DNA of 18,527 nt from Candidatus Saccharimonadales bacterium (GCA_025450135.1 JANWHZ010000016.1:1-18527); one strand, 5' to 3'. Shown: positions 6,127 through 14,488, numbered from the stretch's first letter. Numbers and translations: made by a program. The notes: a model not told the origin generated them from the letters alone.

Positions 6127-7938
6127 ATGAGCGTCTTATCGGCAGATACACAGCAGCAGGTAGAAGATGACCTTGTGGCAGAGGGTATATTGACGCCTGA
6201 CAAGTTAGCGCTTGCTAAGGAAAAGGCAAAAGAGTCGAACAATTCTCTTTTTGGTATGTTGGTTAGTGGTAAGTTCATTACCGATGAGCAATTGACAAAA
6301 GCTATAGCCCAGGCCACGAACATGCCGTACGTCAACCTTTCGACGGCGCAGATTGACACGAAGATCCTTGACCTACTTCCTCAAGATATTGCTGAACGCT
6401 ATATGGCAGTGCCTCTCGGTGAAATGCAGCACCGACTGGTAGTCGCCATGCTTGATGCCGATAATGTACAGGCAGTTGACTTCTTAAGCAAGAAAATCGG
6501 TCGGCCTCTTAAGGTATATGTCGCGAGTGAAGAAGGTATCAAGAACGTTCTGAAGCAATATCAGCAGCACATTTCTGAAGTGGTGGCTGGTCAGATGGAC
6601 CAGATGGAGCAACAGGATGCAACCGAAGAAACGGCTAGGCAGGGTGGGGAAGCTGCGAGTGCCACCGCAAACAAAAACATTAAGACGCTGGTGCAGGACT
6701 CGCCAATTAGTAAGGCGCTGTCGGCCATTCTGGAGTTTGCCGCCCGTAATAAGGCTAGCGATATCCATATCGAGCCGCTTCAGGATACACTCAAGATCCG
6801 TTGCCGTATCGATGGCATTTTACGCGAGGTAATGCAGCTGCCGAAAAGTTCCGAGCCACCTCTCGTAAGCCGGATAAAGATCTTATCAAGCTTAAAGATC
6901 GATGAGCACCGCACGCCACAAGACGGCGAGTTCTCGATCCAGGTTGCCGGTAAGGACATTGACCTCCGTATTGCAATTTCTCCGGTAGTATGGGGCGAGC
7001 AGGTTGTTATCCGTTTACTTGATAAATCGGGCACTAGCTTGAAGCTGGAGCAGATGGGCTATCGTGGCCGGTCTTTGCGCATGATTCGGGCAGGCTTGAA
7101 ACAAACAAACGGTATGATTCTTACCTCTGGGCCGACTGGCTCAGGTAAATCTACCAGCCTCTATGCTCTGATACAGGAGATAAAGACAGACGCTATTAAT
7201 ATTGTGACGCTTGAAGACCCAGTTGAATATAAGATGCAGGGGGTAAATCAGATCCAAGTTAATGCTGATGTCGGGCTAACCTTCGCTACTGGCCTGCGTT
7301 CTATTCTGCGTCAGGATCCCGACGTGATCATGGTCGGCGAAATCCGTGATAAAGAGACTGCTGAGTTAGCGGTACAGGCTGCGCTAACTGGGCATCTTGT
7401 TTTCTCAACACTGCACACCAACTCAGCTGCCGGCATTTTGCCGCGTTTGCTTGACATGAGCATTGAGCCGTTTCTAATAGCCAGTACAGTTAAAGTGGTT
7501 ATTGGACAGCGCTTAGTGCGCAAGATCGGTGAGAACAAAGAAGAATACCAAAGTCCGGAGATCGAAACCGACTCAATTCATAAGACACTTAAGGGGCTAT
7601 TACCGGAATCAGAAGCTAAGCGTAAAGAAGTCAGTGAGGATCTGGGCTATGACAACTTGCCACTGATGACCGAAAATGCTTATACTTTATCCAAGGGCAA
7701 AGATAGCCCCGGTAGTCCTGGTGGGTACAGCGGACGTATGGGTGTCTACGAGGTCTTTCCGGTTTCTGAGAAGATCCAGCAACAGATCTTAAGCCGGTCA
7801 ACGTCAAGTGAGATCCAGCGTCAAGCGCAAGTCGAAGGTATGATTACTATGCGCCAGGACGGCTACCTTAAGGCATTAAGTGGCTTGACAACATTAAATG
7901 AGGTCAACCGTGTCGCTGCGGCCGATATAGTGGCATAG
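6127..7938 (+). CDS. pilB: Type IV pilus extension ATPase PilB
   Basis: PilB is the hexameric cytoplasmic ATPase that powers pilus extension. The 603 residues show, in order, a MshEN/T2SSE N-terminal domain (about 10-150), a Glu/Gln-rich linker (about 151-185), the SDIHIEP motif at 211-217, Walker A GPTGSGKST at 335-343, Asp box EDPVEY at 363-368, Walker B IMVGEIRD at 401-408 and the His box TLHTN at 428-432. Most PilB/GspE proteins carry a zinc-binding tetracysteine insert after this. Here the corresponding region (about 471-538) has no cysteine, and the usual CNxTGYKGR is replaced by SPGGYSGR before MGVYEV. The upstream RBS is weak (GAGG about 11 bases before the ATG). The Walker A stretch is identical over 34 bases to that of pilT downstream. 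Function is secure; loss of the zinc site is directly visible. Confidence 0.95.
   Translation: MSVLSADTQQQVEDDLVAEGILTPDKLALAKEKAKESNNSLFGMLVSGKFITDEQLTKAIAQATNMPYVNLSTAQIDTKILDLLPQDIAERYMAVPLGEMQHRLVVAMLDADNVQAVDFLSKKIGRPLKVYVASEEGIKNVLKQYQQHISEVVAGQMDQMEQQDATEETARQGGEAASATANKNIKTLVQDSPISKALSAILEFAARNKASDIHIEPLQDTLKIRCRIDGILREVMQLPKSSEPPLVSRIKILSSLKIDEHRTPQDGEFSIQVAGKDIDLRIAISPVVWGEQVVIRLLDKSGTSLKLEQMGYRGRSLRMIRAGLKQTNGMILTSGPTGSGKSTSLYALIQEIKTDAINIVTLEDPVEYKMQGVNQIQVNADVGLTFATGLRSILRQDPDVIMVGEIRDKETAELAVQAALTGHLVFSTLHTNSAAGILPRLLDMSIEPFLIASTVKVVIGQRLVRKIGENKEEYQSPEIETDSIHKTLKGLLPESEAKRKEVSEDLGYDNLPLMTENAYTLSKGKDSPGSPGGYSGRMGVYEVFPVSEKIQQQILSRSTSSEIQRQAQVEGMITMRQDGYLKALSGLTTLNEVNRVAAADIVA
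7127..7160 (+). repeat. 34-bp identity shared with pilT (copy 1)
   Basis: This Walker A segment of pilB is identical base for base to 8367-8400 in pilT, in the same codon phase. Flanking bases diverge at once on both sides. Confidence 0.9.
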
Positions 7939-7963
7939 ACATGACAAGAAGGGTGGAATAAAC

Positions 7964-9034
7964 ATGCAAACCGGTCAACCACGAGTCGAAATCCTACTAG
8001 AAGAGGTTGTCAAAAAAAAGGCTTCTGACCTACATTTGCAGGTCGGCCTACCGCCGATGTTGCGCATCGACGGGTCTCTTGTGCCTGTATCTGGCGCTGA
8101 GCCACTTAGTGACGAAGCAGTCGAGGCGCTGATCTTCGCCATCCTCGATGAGGACCAGAAGCAGATTTTACTTAAAGATAAGGAATTTGACTTTAGCTTT
8201 GCTTTTGGCGACATGGGGCGTTTCCGTGTTAATGCCTTCCATGAGCGAGGCAATTTGGCCGCGGCCTTGCGTCTTATCACCAACGAAATTCTGACGATAG
8301 AGCAACTTGGCTTGCCGCCAGTAGTTACCAAATTCGCTGATTATCCGCGCGGCTTAGTTTTAGTAACTGGGCCGACTGGCTCAGGTAAATCTACCAGCCT
8401 GGCGGCGTTAGTTCATAAAATCAACGCAGAGCGTGCATCGCACATTATTACTATCGAAGACCCAATTGAATACACCCACCGTTCCATTAAGTCGGTGGTC
8501 GTACAGCGTGAAGTTCACTATGACACCTACTCGTTTAGTGCTGCTTTACGCTCGGCTCTGCGTGAAGACCCAGACGTTGTCCTCATCGGTGAGATGCGCG
8601 ACCTAGAAACAATAGCGAGCGCCATTACCATAGCCGAAACTGGTCACTTAGTATTTGCCACTCTTCATACTAATAGTGCTGCGCAGAGTATCGATCGTAT
8701 GATCGATGTCTTCCCGCCTCATCAGCAGCCGCAAATTCGTGCCCAGCTTTCGAACATATTGATGGCCATCTGTTCCCAGCGTCTCATTCCAGCAATTGGT
8801 GGCGGCCGCATTGCGGCAGCGGAAATCCTAGTTGTAACACCGGCTGTTCGCAATATTATTCGAGAAGGAAAGTCACACCAGCTGGACGCAGTTATTCAAA
8901 CTGGCGCTGAATTTGGCATGCAAAGCATGGATAAGACGCTTGCTAAGCTGATACACGAAGGAACTATCACGTATGATGAGGCACGTAACTTTGCAATTGA
9001 TCTCGATGAACTCGATAGACTAATGAGGAGCTAA
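7964..9034 (+). CDS. pilT: Type IV pilus retraction ATPase PilT
   Basis: PilT drives pilus retraction and twitching. At 356 residues it has normal length. Features are the N-terminal PAS-like domain with SDLHLQVG at 21-28, Walker A GPTGSGKST at 136-144, Asp box EDPIEY at 165-170, Walker B VLIGEMRD at 196-203, His box TLHTN at 223-227, and the retraction-specific AVRNIIRE at 274-281 (AIRNLIRE in other bacteria). GMQSMDKTL at 298-306 follows. The AIRNLIRE-type motif separates it from PilB-like ATPases and argues that the pilus retracts. The RBS AAGGGTGG precedes the ATG. The gene lies 25 bases after pilB and is followed after 6 bases by pilC, whose RBS (GAGGAG) is in the last codons of pilT. 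Confidence 0.96.
   Translation: MQTGQPRVEILLEEVVKKKASDLHLQVGLPPMLRIDGSLVPVSGAEPLSDEAVEALIFAILDEDQKQILLKDKEFDFSFAFGDMGRFRVNAFHERGNLAAALRLITNEILTIEQLGLPPVVTKFADYPRGLVLVTGPTGSGKSTSLAALVHKINAERASHIITIEDPIEYTHRSIKSVVVQREVHYDTYSFSAALRSALREDPDVVLIGEMRDLETIASAITIAETGHLVFATLHTNSAAQSIDRMIDVFPPHQQPQIRAQLSNILMAICSQRLIPAIGGGRIAAAEILVVTPAVRNIIREGKSHQLDAVIQTGAEFGMQSMDKTLAKLIHEGTITYDEARNFAIDLDELDRLMRS
8367..8400 (+). repeat. 34-bp identity shared with pilB (copy 2)
   Basis: This is the partner of the segment at 7127-7160. It encodes TGPTGSGKSTSL in pilT with exactly the same codons as pilB, although the two genes differ heavily elsewhere. Confidence 0.9.
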
Positions 9035-9040
9035 TAGCCC

Positions 9041-10261
9041 ATGCTAACGTACACCTACACTGCACGAGATCCAGCCAGCGGTCAGCGAATAAGCGCGACT
9101 GTTGAGGCTGATAGTGAGCAGTCGGCTGCCAAGCTCATCCGTGCTGAAGGCTTGACACCAATAGAGATCTCGGTCAGCAGGTCGGGCGGCCTAGCTATTC
9201 TTAGTCGGTTTTCTAAAGTTAGGGCTAAAGACAGGGTAATTTTTTCAAGGCAGCTGGCGACATTGTTAAACGCCGGGCTGCCTCTCGTGCAAAGCTTGCG
9301 CAATGTGAATAATCAGACGATGAGTAAACCGTTAAGGATAATCATAACGAAGATCATTACCGATGTCGAAGCTGGTGGGACTCTCGCCAAATCTATGGGT
9401 AAATATCCTGATGTTTTTAACCAGGTGTATCTGAGCCTTATCTCGGCCGGGGAGGCATCGGGTACGCTTGACAAAGCACTAGAGCGTCTTGCTGATCAAC
9501 AGGAAAAGGACGCTGACATAGTCTCAAAAGTTCGTGGAGCTATGATATATCCGGCTATTGTTTTGTTCGTTATGGTTATCGTTGTCGTCTTTATGCTTGT
9601 AAAGGTGCTGCCACAGGTCAAAACGCTCTATAGTGAAACGGGTGGCGCCAACTTGCCGTTTCTAACACAGGTGCTGCTTGCTTTATCCGACTTTGTTGTT
9701 CAGTGGTGGTGGGCGCTACTTATTGCACTCGCAGTGCTAGTGGTATTTACATCGCGTTGGACACGCACATTGGGTGGCAAGCGAGTACTCGACAAGCTAA
9801 AGATGAAAGCGTGGCCCATTGGACCGCTCTTTATGAAGCTGTACATGGCGCGGTTTGCCCGCACGGGTACTACGCTGGTGGCTAGTGGTGTACCGCTCAT
9901 CCAGATGCTGATCATTACAGGTAAAGCAGTCGACAACATGTACGTTGAGGACTCAATTCTAAAGGCGACAGAAAAAGTTAAGACCGGCAAGTCGCTCGGC
10001 GCTGCATTAACAGGTGATCCTAATTTCCTTGAGCTAGTACCAAATATGCTTAAGATTGGAGAGCAGTCCGGATCGATGGAGCAGATGCTCGGCAAAGCAG
10101 CCGACTACTACGAAAAAGAGCTTGATAACCAAATCAAGGCTATCCAGACCATCATTGAACCGGTCATGATGATCCTGATGGGCTTGGTTGCATTTACTAT
10201 TGTAGCTGCCGTGTTGTTGCCAATATATAACTTGGCAAGCCAAGTGAACTCGATCGTATAG
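9041..10261 (+). CDS. pilC: Type IV pilus platform protein PilC (GspF family)
   Basis: PilC is the polytopic inner-membrane platform that couples PilB/PilT motion to pilin insertion. The 406-residue length is typical. Two GspF repeats are visible: the first at about 66-188 (FSRQLATLLNAGLPLVQSL, then GEASG at 137-141) and the second at about 270-392 (RFARTGTTLVASGVPLIQML, then GEQSG at 340-344). Membrane helices lie at about 169-192, 218-237 and 373-395. The N-terminal YTYTARDPASGQ start is a family hallmark. It closes the pilMNO-x-BTC run; an 87-base gap with a new candidate promoter separates it from the pilin gene. Confidence 0.95.
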   Translation: MLTYTYTARDPASGQRISATVEADSEQSAAKLIRAEGLTPIEISVSRSGGLAILSRFSKVRAKDRVIFSRQLATLLNAGLPLVQSLRNVNNQTMSKPLRIIITKIITDVEAGGTLAKSMGKYPDVFNQVYLSLISAGEASGTLDKALERLADQQEKDADIVSKVRGAMIYPAIVLFVMVIVVVFMLVKVLPQVKTLYSETGGANLPFLTQVLLALSDFVVQWWWALLIALAVLVVFTSRWTRTLGGKRVLDKLKMKAWPIGPLFMKLYMARFARTGTTLVASGVPLIQMLIITGKAVDNMYVEDSILKATEKVKTGKSLGAALTGDPNFLELVPNMLKIGEQSGSMEQMLGKAADYYEKELDNQIKAIQTIIEPVMMILMGLVAFTIVAAVLLPIYNLASQVNSIV

Positions 10262-10275
10262 TTCTAGCAAGGGAC

Positions 10276-10304
10276 TTGATTATTCGCTAGACTATCAGTA
10301 CCAT
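10276..10304 (+). promoter_or_regulatory. Candidate promoter of the major pilin gene
   Basis: TTGATT (10276-10281) and TACCAT (10299-10304) are separated by 17 bases, the ideal spacing, with four matches of six to each consensus box. Predicted transcription starts near 10311. The resulting short leader carries the RBS AAAGGGGGC at about 10333-10341 upstream of the pilin ATG. A separate promoter would allow the pilin to be made in larger amounts than the assembly machinery. Confidence 0.45.
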
Positions 10305-10348
10305 GTAAGCATTAGCAGTAACACTCTAATTAAAGGGGGCACATTTGT

Positions 10349-10831
10349 ATGAAGGCACCGTTACAGAAATCTAAAAACTCCGGCTTCACAATTATCGAAG
10401 TCATGATCGTGTTGGCCATAGCGGGGCTTATCTTAGCCATTGTCTTCTTGGCAGTGCCAGCATTGCAGCGGACTTCGCGTAATACCCAGCGCAAGAATGA
10501 CGTTTCGTCTCTCTTGTCGTCGGTGTCTAATTACGAAGACAACAACGCTGGTGCGTTCCCACTTGTCTCGGGGCAGTTTAGTACAGAGTTCCCAAATGAC
10601 ACGCCAAATCTTGGTTACTACACCATCCCAGCCAACGTTACCTGGAAATACCAGGCAGCAGCTACGGCTATCGCAGCACCAGGCAATTTGGACCAAGTTG
10701 TAGTAGGCAACTATGCAAAGTGCGCCGGTAATGCTTCTACGGCTGCAGGCGCTACTGCTCGCAGTGTCGTAGCGGTCTTCGATGTTGAGGGCAGCGGCGG
10801 TACGATGGTTGCGCAGTGCACTGAATCATAA
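10349..10831 (+). CDS. Type IV major prepilin (putative PilA)
   Basis: The 160-residue class III prepilin has a 12-residue basic leader ending in Gly12, then Phe13. The mature N-terminus reads FTIIEVMIVLAIAGLILAIV, with Glu at mature position 5. The helix continues into RTSRNTQRKNDVSSLLSSV, with the QRK(N)D pattern common in pilins. Two cysteines at 125 and 157 near the C-terminus are positioned to close a D-region disulfide loop. It is likely the main fibre subunit because it is small, has its own candidate promoter and strong RBS, and is insulated by an intrinsic terminator. The three later pilin-like genes look like minor pseudopilins. Major status is inferred from arrangement, not proven. 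Confidence 0.88.
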   Translation: MKAPLQKSKNSGFTIIEVMIVLAIAGLILAIVFLAVPALQRTSRNTQRKNDVSSLLSSVSNYEDNNAGAFPLVSGQFSTEFPNDTPNLGYYTIPANVTWKYQAAATAIAAPGNLDQVVVGNYAKCAGNASTAAGATARSVVAVFDVEGSGGTMVAQCTES

Positions 10832-10849
10832 GCTAAGGTTGCAATAATA

Positions 10850-10880
10850 AACAGGCTCTCAACTGGGGAGCCTGTTTTTT
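10850..10880 (+). terminator. Intrinsic terminator after the pilin gene
   Basis: AACAGGCTC (10850-10858) pairs perfectly with GAGCCTGTT (10868-10876) around a nine-base loop. The T-run ends at 10880, giving a nine-pair stem with a clear U-tract. It separates the pilin transcript from the peptidase gene. Confidence 0.92.
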
Positions 10881-10881
10881 G

Positions 10882-10890
10882 TGTTACCAT
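10882..10890 (+). promoter_or_regulatory. Extended -10 promoter of the prepilin peptidase gene
   Basis: TGTTACCAT (TGn plus TACCAT at 10885-10890) begins just after the terminator U-tract and ends seven bases before the ATG at 10898. The mRNA would be leaderless. The -35 position falls within the terminator hairpin. Confidence 0.55.
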
Positions 10891-10897
10891 TAGCGAG

Positions 10898-11746
10898 ATG
10901 ATTCTTATTTGGCTTATTGCGATTGGCCTAGTCCTGGGTAGCTTTTGTAACGCGGTGATCTGGCGTCTGCATATGCAACAAGGGAGCAGCCGTAAAATCA
11001 AGAAGCTTGGTCTGAGTGACCGCGATTTGTCAATTACTACTGGCCGTTCAGTCTGCACCCACTGCGGGCACCAACTATCCAGTTTGGATCTCGTCCCCGT
11101 AGTGAGCTACATATACTTACGCGGCCGATGTCGCTACTGCCATAAGCCAATTGAGGATACTCCAGTTGCTGAGCTCTTGTTGCCGTGCCTATTTGCTGCG
11201 TCATATATCTGGTGGCCGTATAGTCTGGCTACGCTGAACGCTAGCTATGGTCAGGTATTGTTTGGGTTGTGGCTTCTAGCTCTGGTTTGTTTTGTTATCC
11301 TTGCTCTTTACGATATCCGTTGGCTGCTCTTGCCTGACAGGGTGGTGTTCCCACTTATTACAGTAGGAATTGCTGCGATAGCGCTGCAAGCGACGGTATT
11401 TCATGGTGGGGCAAGCGCTCTAATCACTGCTGGTTGGGGTGTTCTGCTAACCGCCGGGCTCTTTTATATGCTCTACGTTGTATCGCGAGGGAGATGGATA
11501 GGATTTGGTGATATAAAATTAGCGATTGCACTTGGGTTGTTTGTCGGCGGTCCAGTGCCAGCCCTGCTACTTATTTTCATAGCTTCGCTTGCAGGCTCGC
11601 TCGCCGCCGTGCCGCTACTGTTACGCGGTAAGCCGATCGGTACCACGCGTATTCCGTTTGGACCATTTCTTATGCTAGCCACGGTAATTGTTATGCTCTT
11701 TGGAGCTCCACTTAATAGCTGGTACATCAACTTACTGATCCGGTAG
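10898..11746 (+). CDS. pilD: Type IV prepilin peptidase / N-methyltransferase (PilD)
   Basis: PilD cleaves the Gly-Phe bond of prepilins and methylates the new N-terminus, in the membrane. The 282 residues show the N-terminal GSFCNAVIWRL (14-24), matching GSFLNVVIYRL of the family. Two CxxC pairs that bind zinc lie at C53/C56 and C78/C81. The two catalytic aspartates of this GxGD-type aspartic protease are Asp139 or Asp147 in LYDIRWLLLPD and Asp205 in GFGD (202-205). About eight hydrophobic segments are present. It therefore looks bifunctional and complete. It lies immediately after the terminator of the pilin gene and upstream of the minor pilins, all of which are its likely substrates. No RBS is needed because the start follows the -10 box directly. 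Confidence 0.95.
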   Translation: MILIWLIAIGLVLGSFCNAVIWRLHMQQGSSRKIKKLGLSDRDLSITTGRSVCTHCGHQLSSLDLVPVVSYIYLRGRCRYCHKPIEDTPVAELLLPCLFAASYIWWPYSLATLNASYGQVLFGLWLLALVCFVILALYDIRWLLLPDRVVFPLITVGIAAIALQATVFHGGASALITAGWGVLLTAGLFYMLYVVSRGRWIGFGDIKLAIALGLFVGGPVPALLLIFIASLAGSLAAVPLLLRGKPIGTTRIPFGPFLMLATVIVMLFGAPLNSWYINLLIR

Positions 11747-11770
11747 TGGTACTTAGCTTAAAGACGCTTA

Positions 11771-11779
11771 TGGTATACT
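11771..11779 (+). promoter_or_regulatory. Extended -10 promoter of the minor-pilin cluster
   Basis: TGGTATACT (TGn plus TATACT at 11774-11779) ends seven bases before the ATG at 11787, so the message is predicted to be leaderless. The context GCTTATGnTATAnTT also occurs at the pilM promoter. Confidence 0.62.
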
Positions 11780-11786
11780 TAGGCGC

Positions 11787-12698
11787 ATGAAGGTCGGGGT
11801 TCGTTCGCGGCCGGCGCCGGTGAGCCAAGCGAAACTGATGGGTGGTTTCACTATTGTTGAGACGATGATCGTATTGGCTGTCACTGGAGCGCTCTTTGTG
11901 GTAATTGCCGCCAGCTTAACCGGTCGCCAGAACGCGGCTGAGTTCACCCATGCTATCCAAAGTGTTCAGTCGCAATTGCAACAAGTTGTTGATCAAGTGC
12001 CTGATGGTAATTTTCCAGACCAGAGTGTCGCGTGTAGTAAGGGCGGAGGAGCACCTGTTTTTGCGGGGGGTGGCAGCCAAGGTACGAATAATGAATGTAT
12101 CTTCTTAGGTAAGGCAATACAGTTTCATGTGCAAAATGCCGGTGGTATCTCAACAGAGCAGTATCAGGTATACACCATAGCAGGTTTGAATACGCAGGGA
12201 ACTACTGCAGCTCCGTTCGCGGCTGCTGTACCGAGGGTTGTACAAGTAGGTGGTCAGTACTCAACCTATTCAACAGCCGTCGACTTGGAATATGGTCTTC
12301 AAACAGTGTGGATGCGTGCCCCGGATATAAAACCTCTATGTATAACAAAAGCATGTAGTATAGGAGCTGTCGCCTTCCTTATGGAACCTGGGCAAGCTGG
12401 CAACACAGGCACTGGCTACAGCTCAGGGGCACAGCAAGTTGACTTAGTGCCAATTGAGTCGACTTTACTGGATGAGAACTTGAATACTGCAGTTGGGCAA
12501 ATTGAGAGCAGCAGCGGTGTCGGTGGTCTTGGTGATGTTAATCTGCTGACTGAGGCGCCGATAAATCCAGCACAAGGCGTGCAAATCTGTTTTGCTAGTG
12601 GTACGACGAACCAGTCAGGACTCATTACGATCGGTAGTACTGGCCGCCAACTGGCCGTCAAGTTAGATGTAAAAAGTGGTAATACGCTATGCCAATGA
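11787..12698 (+). CDS. Minor type IV pilin, class III prepilin leader
   Basis: The 303-residue protein has a 20-residue basic leader ending in Gly20, then Phe21. The mature sequence FTIVETMIVLAVTGALFVVI has Glu at mature position 5. Beyond the helix (to about 60) is a large Gly/Ser/Thr-rich extracytoplasmic domain with several Cys, longer than usual for a major pilin. It is therefore more likely a minor pilin or pseudopilin in the tip or priming complex (FimT/GspH/PilV-type genes occupy such clusters). I cannot assign a specific family. It is first in a cluster of three and overlaps the next gene by 10 bases, or by 4 if the next gene starts at its third codon. Confidence 0.82.
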   Translation: MKVGVRSRPAPVSQAKLMGGFTIVETMIVLAVTGALFVVIAASLTGRQNAAEFTHAIQSVQSQLQQVVDQVPDGNFPDQSVACSKGGGAPVFAGGGSQGTNNECIFLGKAIQFHVQNAGGISTEQYQVYTIAGLNTQGTTAAPFAAAVPRVVQVGGQYSTYSTAVDLEYGLQTVWMRAPDIKPLCITKACSIGAVAFLMEPGQAGNTGTGYSSGAQQVDLVPIESTLLDENLNTAVGQIESSSGVGGLGDVNLLTEAPINPAQGVQICFASGTTNQSGLITIGSTGRQLAVKLDVKSGNTLCQ

Positions 12699-13369
12699 CG
12701 CACGACACTGCTTCGCGAAGTTTTAGCCGTACAGAACGTCAAATTGGCTTTACGATTCTTGAATTGATGATCGCTGCCGGTGTGTTTGCGGTGATCTTGC
12801 TAATCGTGGCTGCCGGCGTTATCAGTTTCACAAATGATTACTACAAAGGGGTAACAACCTCTAAAACCCAAGAAGCTGCGCGCAGTGTTCTTAATACGAT
12901 TAGCCAAGCGATTCAATTCGGTCAAACAGTCACACCCGTGCCGCCAGTCTATAACCTTGCTGGGACGACGTATGGCATCTGTATCGATGACACACTCTAT
13001 GCATTTCGACCTGGTCAGGAAGTAACCGATGCAGCACCGTTTGGGGCAAATCAAGGGTACCACGGTCTTGTGGCGATGAAGGGATGTATACTGCCACCTA
13101 CTATGCCCGCAACTGCTGCTCTGGCAAACGGCCGTGAGTTGCTGGGCCAGCATATGCGTATCAATACGCTGCAAATTACTCAAAACGGCGATCTCTATAC
13201 CATCCATCTGCGCATTATCTACGGTGATAATGTTTTGTTGAAGCAGCCAGTTCCCGCTAATGTTTCTGCCTGGGAGTCTAGCAGTGAAACGTGCTCCGGC
13301 AGCCAATCTGGCACGCAATTTTGTGCTGTTGCCGACTTAACGACCACGGTCGAGAAGCGCATATTGTAA
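12689..13369 (+). CDS. Minor type IV pilin, class III prepilin leader
   Basis: The 226-residue protein has a leader ending in Gly20 and a mature start FTILELMIAAGVFAVILLIV with Glu at position 5. The rest (SFTNDYYKGVTTSKTQEAARSVLNTISQAIQ, then DLTTTVEKRI) resembles PilW/GspJ-type minor pilins. These also show this long helix and the AARSVLNTISQ pattern. Two possible starts exist: 12689, or 12695, where the ATGA exactly overlaps the stop of the previous gene, as pilM and pilN do. The second may be the real one, leaving a leader two residues shorter. A role in initiating pilus assembly is inferred from the cluster. Confidence 0.82.
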   Translation: MPMTHDTASRSFSRTERQIGFTILELMIAAGVFAVILLIVAAGVISFTNDYYKGVTTSKTQEAARSVLNTISQAIQFGQTVTPVPPVYNLAGTTYGICIDDTLYAFRPGQEVTDAAPFGANQGYHGLVAMKGCILPPTMPATAALANGRELLGQHMRINTLQITQNGDLYTIHLRIIYGDNVLLKQPVPANVSAWESSSETCSGSQSGTQFCAVADLTTTVEKRIL

Positions 13370-13391
13370 GCGGGGGGTCAGGTAGATTACC

Positions 13392-14480
13392 ATGAGAAGT
13401 ATGACGCAAGTCAAACGAGGCGAAGCAGGGATAGTATCCTTGATGGTGACTATGGTTATGATGATCGTTATAACCTTAATTGTCCTAGGTTTTGCTGAGG
13501 TTGCCCGTAATGAACAGCGTAGTAGTTTGAATGCCCAATTGAGTACCCAAGCGTACTACGCAGCAGAAAGCGGTATCAACGATGCACGTGCAGTCATAGA
13601 CGATGCGCTTAGTAATGGCCAGACGCCACAGGACAAGACTACTTGTGGTCCAGACGCCAATTATAAAGCTAGTGGTATAGTGGATAATACGCATGGCGCT
13701 TCGTATACTTGCCTTACGGTTGACACTCATCCTGATACATTAACCTATAGCATCGGAGCAGGATCGACCGTTATTCCGCTCATATCTGCCGGGGGTAAAT
13801 TTTCGAGGTTCGACCTGACATGGACGTCCCTTGGCAATAGCGCTAGCTGTCCGAATTCTGGTAGCCCAAACACGTTTACAAATCTTGCTTCATGGTCATG
13901 TCCATCGCCAGTTGTTCGCGTCGATCTACTCGATGCTAATCAACCATTGGACCGGACGAAATGGGCTAACTATACCGCCACTATCTTTTTTGTTCCATTT
14001 TCCTCGAATGTCGCAGATGTAGCTACGACGGCGGCTAGAGGTACAGCAGTTGGCGCACGCTGTACAGGAGTAACCACGGCAAGTTGTACGGCCTCCATTT
14101 GTGCTGATCTGACCTGTAGCGCATCACTCGGCGACACCTACTATGCTCGTATCAGCACCATATACGTTGAGACGAATGTGGGGTTGACTATTAGTGCAGC
14201 AGGCACTCAGTTTGACGGCGCGCAAGCGGTGATCGACACGACTGGAAAAGCTCAAGATGTACTGCGCAGAGTACGAGTAGCTGTCGACATGTCTAATGCT
14301 AATTCATATGCCATTCCAGACGGTGCTATCATTAGCTCTGACTCTGTGTGCAAGCGCTTTGGGGTAACCAATACTTCATTTACAGTTTTTGATACGGTTA
14401 ACGGTGATCTCAATAGCGGTGGGGGTGGCAGCTTGTTCTGCAACCCTGCAACTAGCAATCCAAATCCTCCCTCGCCGTAG
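13392..14480 (+). CDS. PilX-like pilus assembly protein
   Basis: The 362-residue protein has a basic start (QVKRGEAG) followed by IVSLMVTMVMMIVITLIVLGFAEVARNEQRSSLNAQLSTQAYYAAESGINDA. This matches the PilX N-terminal pattern: a hydrophobic helix with no Glu at mature position 5 (Met18 instead), then E(q/r)RSS and a conserved AYYAAESG. PilX/GspK-type proteins sit at the tip of pseudopilus or pilus initiation complexes; lack of Glu5 is expected for a cap subunit. A G-rich RBS (GGGGGG) lies about 14 bases before the ATG. The large C-terminal domain is Cys- and Thr-rich and ends in Gly/Ser/Pro repeats. It is last in the cluster, facing the convergent recombinase gene. Confidence 0.8.
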   Translation: MRSMTQVKRGEAGIVSLMVTMVMMIVITLIVLGFAEVARNEQRSSLNAQLSTQAYYAAESGINDARAVIDDALSNGQTPQDKTTCGPDANYKASGIVDNTHGASYTCLTVDTHPDTLTYSIGAGSTVIPLISAGGKFSRFDLTWTSLGNSASCPNSGSPNTFTNLASWSCPSPVVRVDLLDANQPLDRTKWANYTATIFFVPFSSNVADVATTAARGTAVGARCTGVTTASCTASICADLTCSASLGDTYYARISTIYVETNVGLTISAAGTQFDGAQAVIDTTGKAQDVLRRVRVAVDMSNANSYAIPDGAIISSDSVCKRFGVTNTSFTVFDTVNGDLNSGGGGSLFCNPATSNPNPPSP

Positions 14481-14488
14481 GCTAGTCT

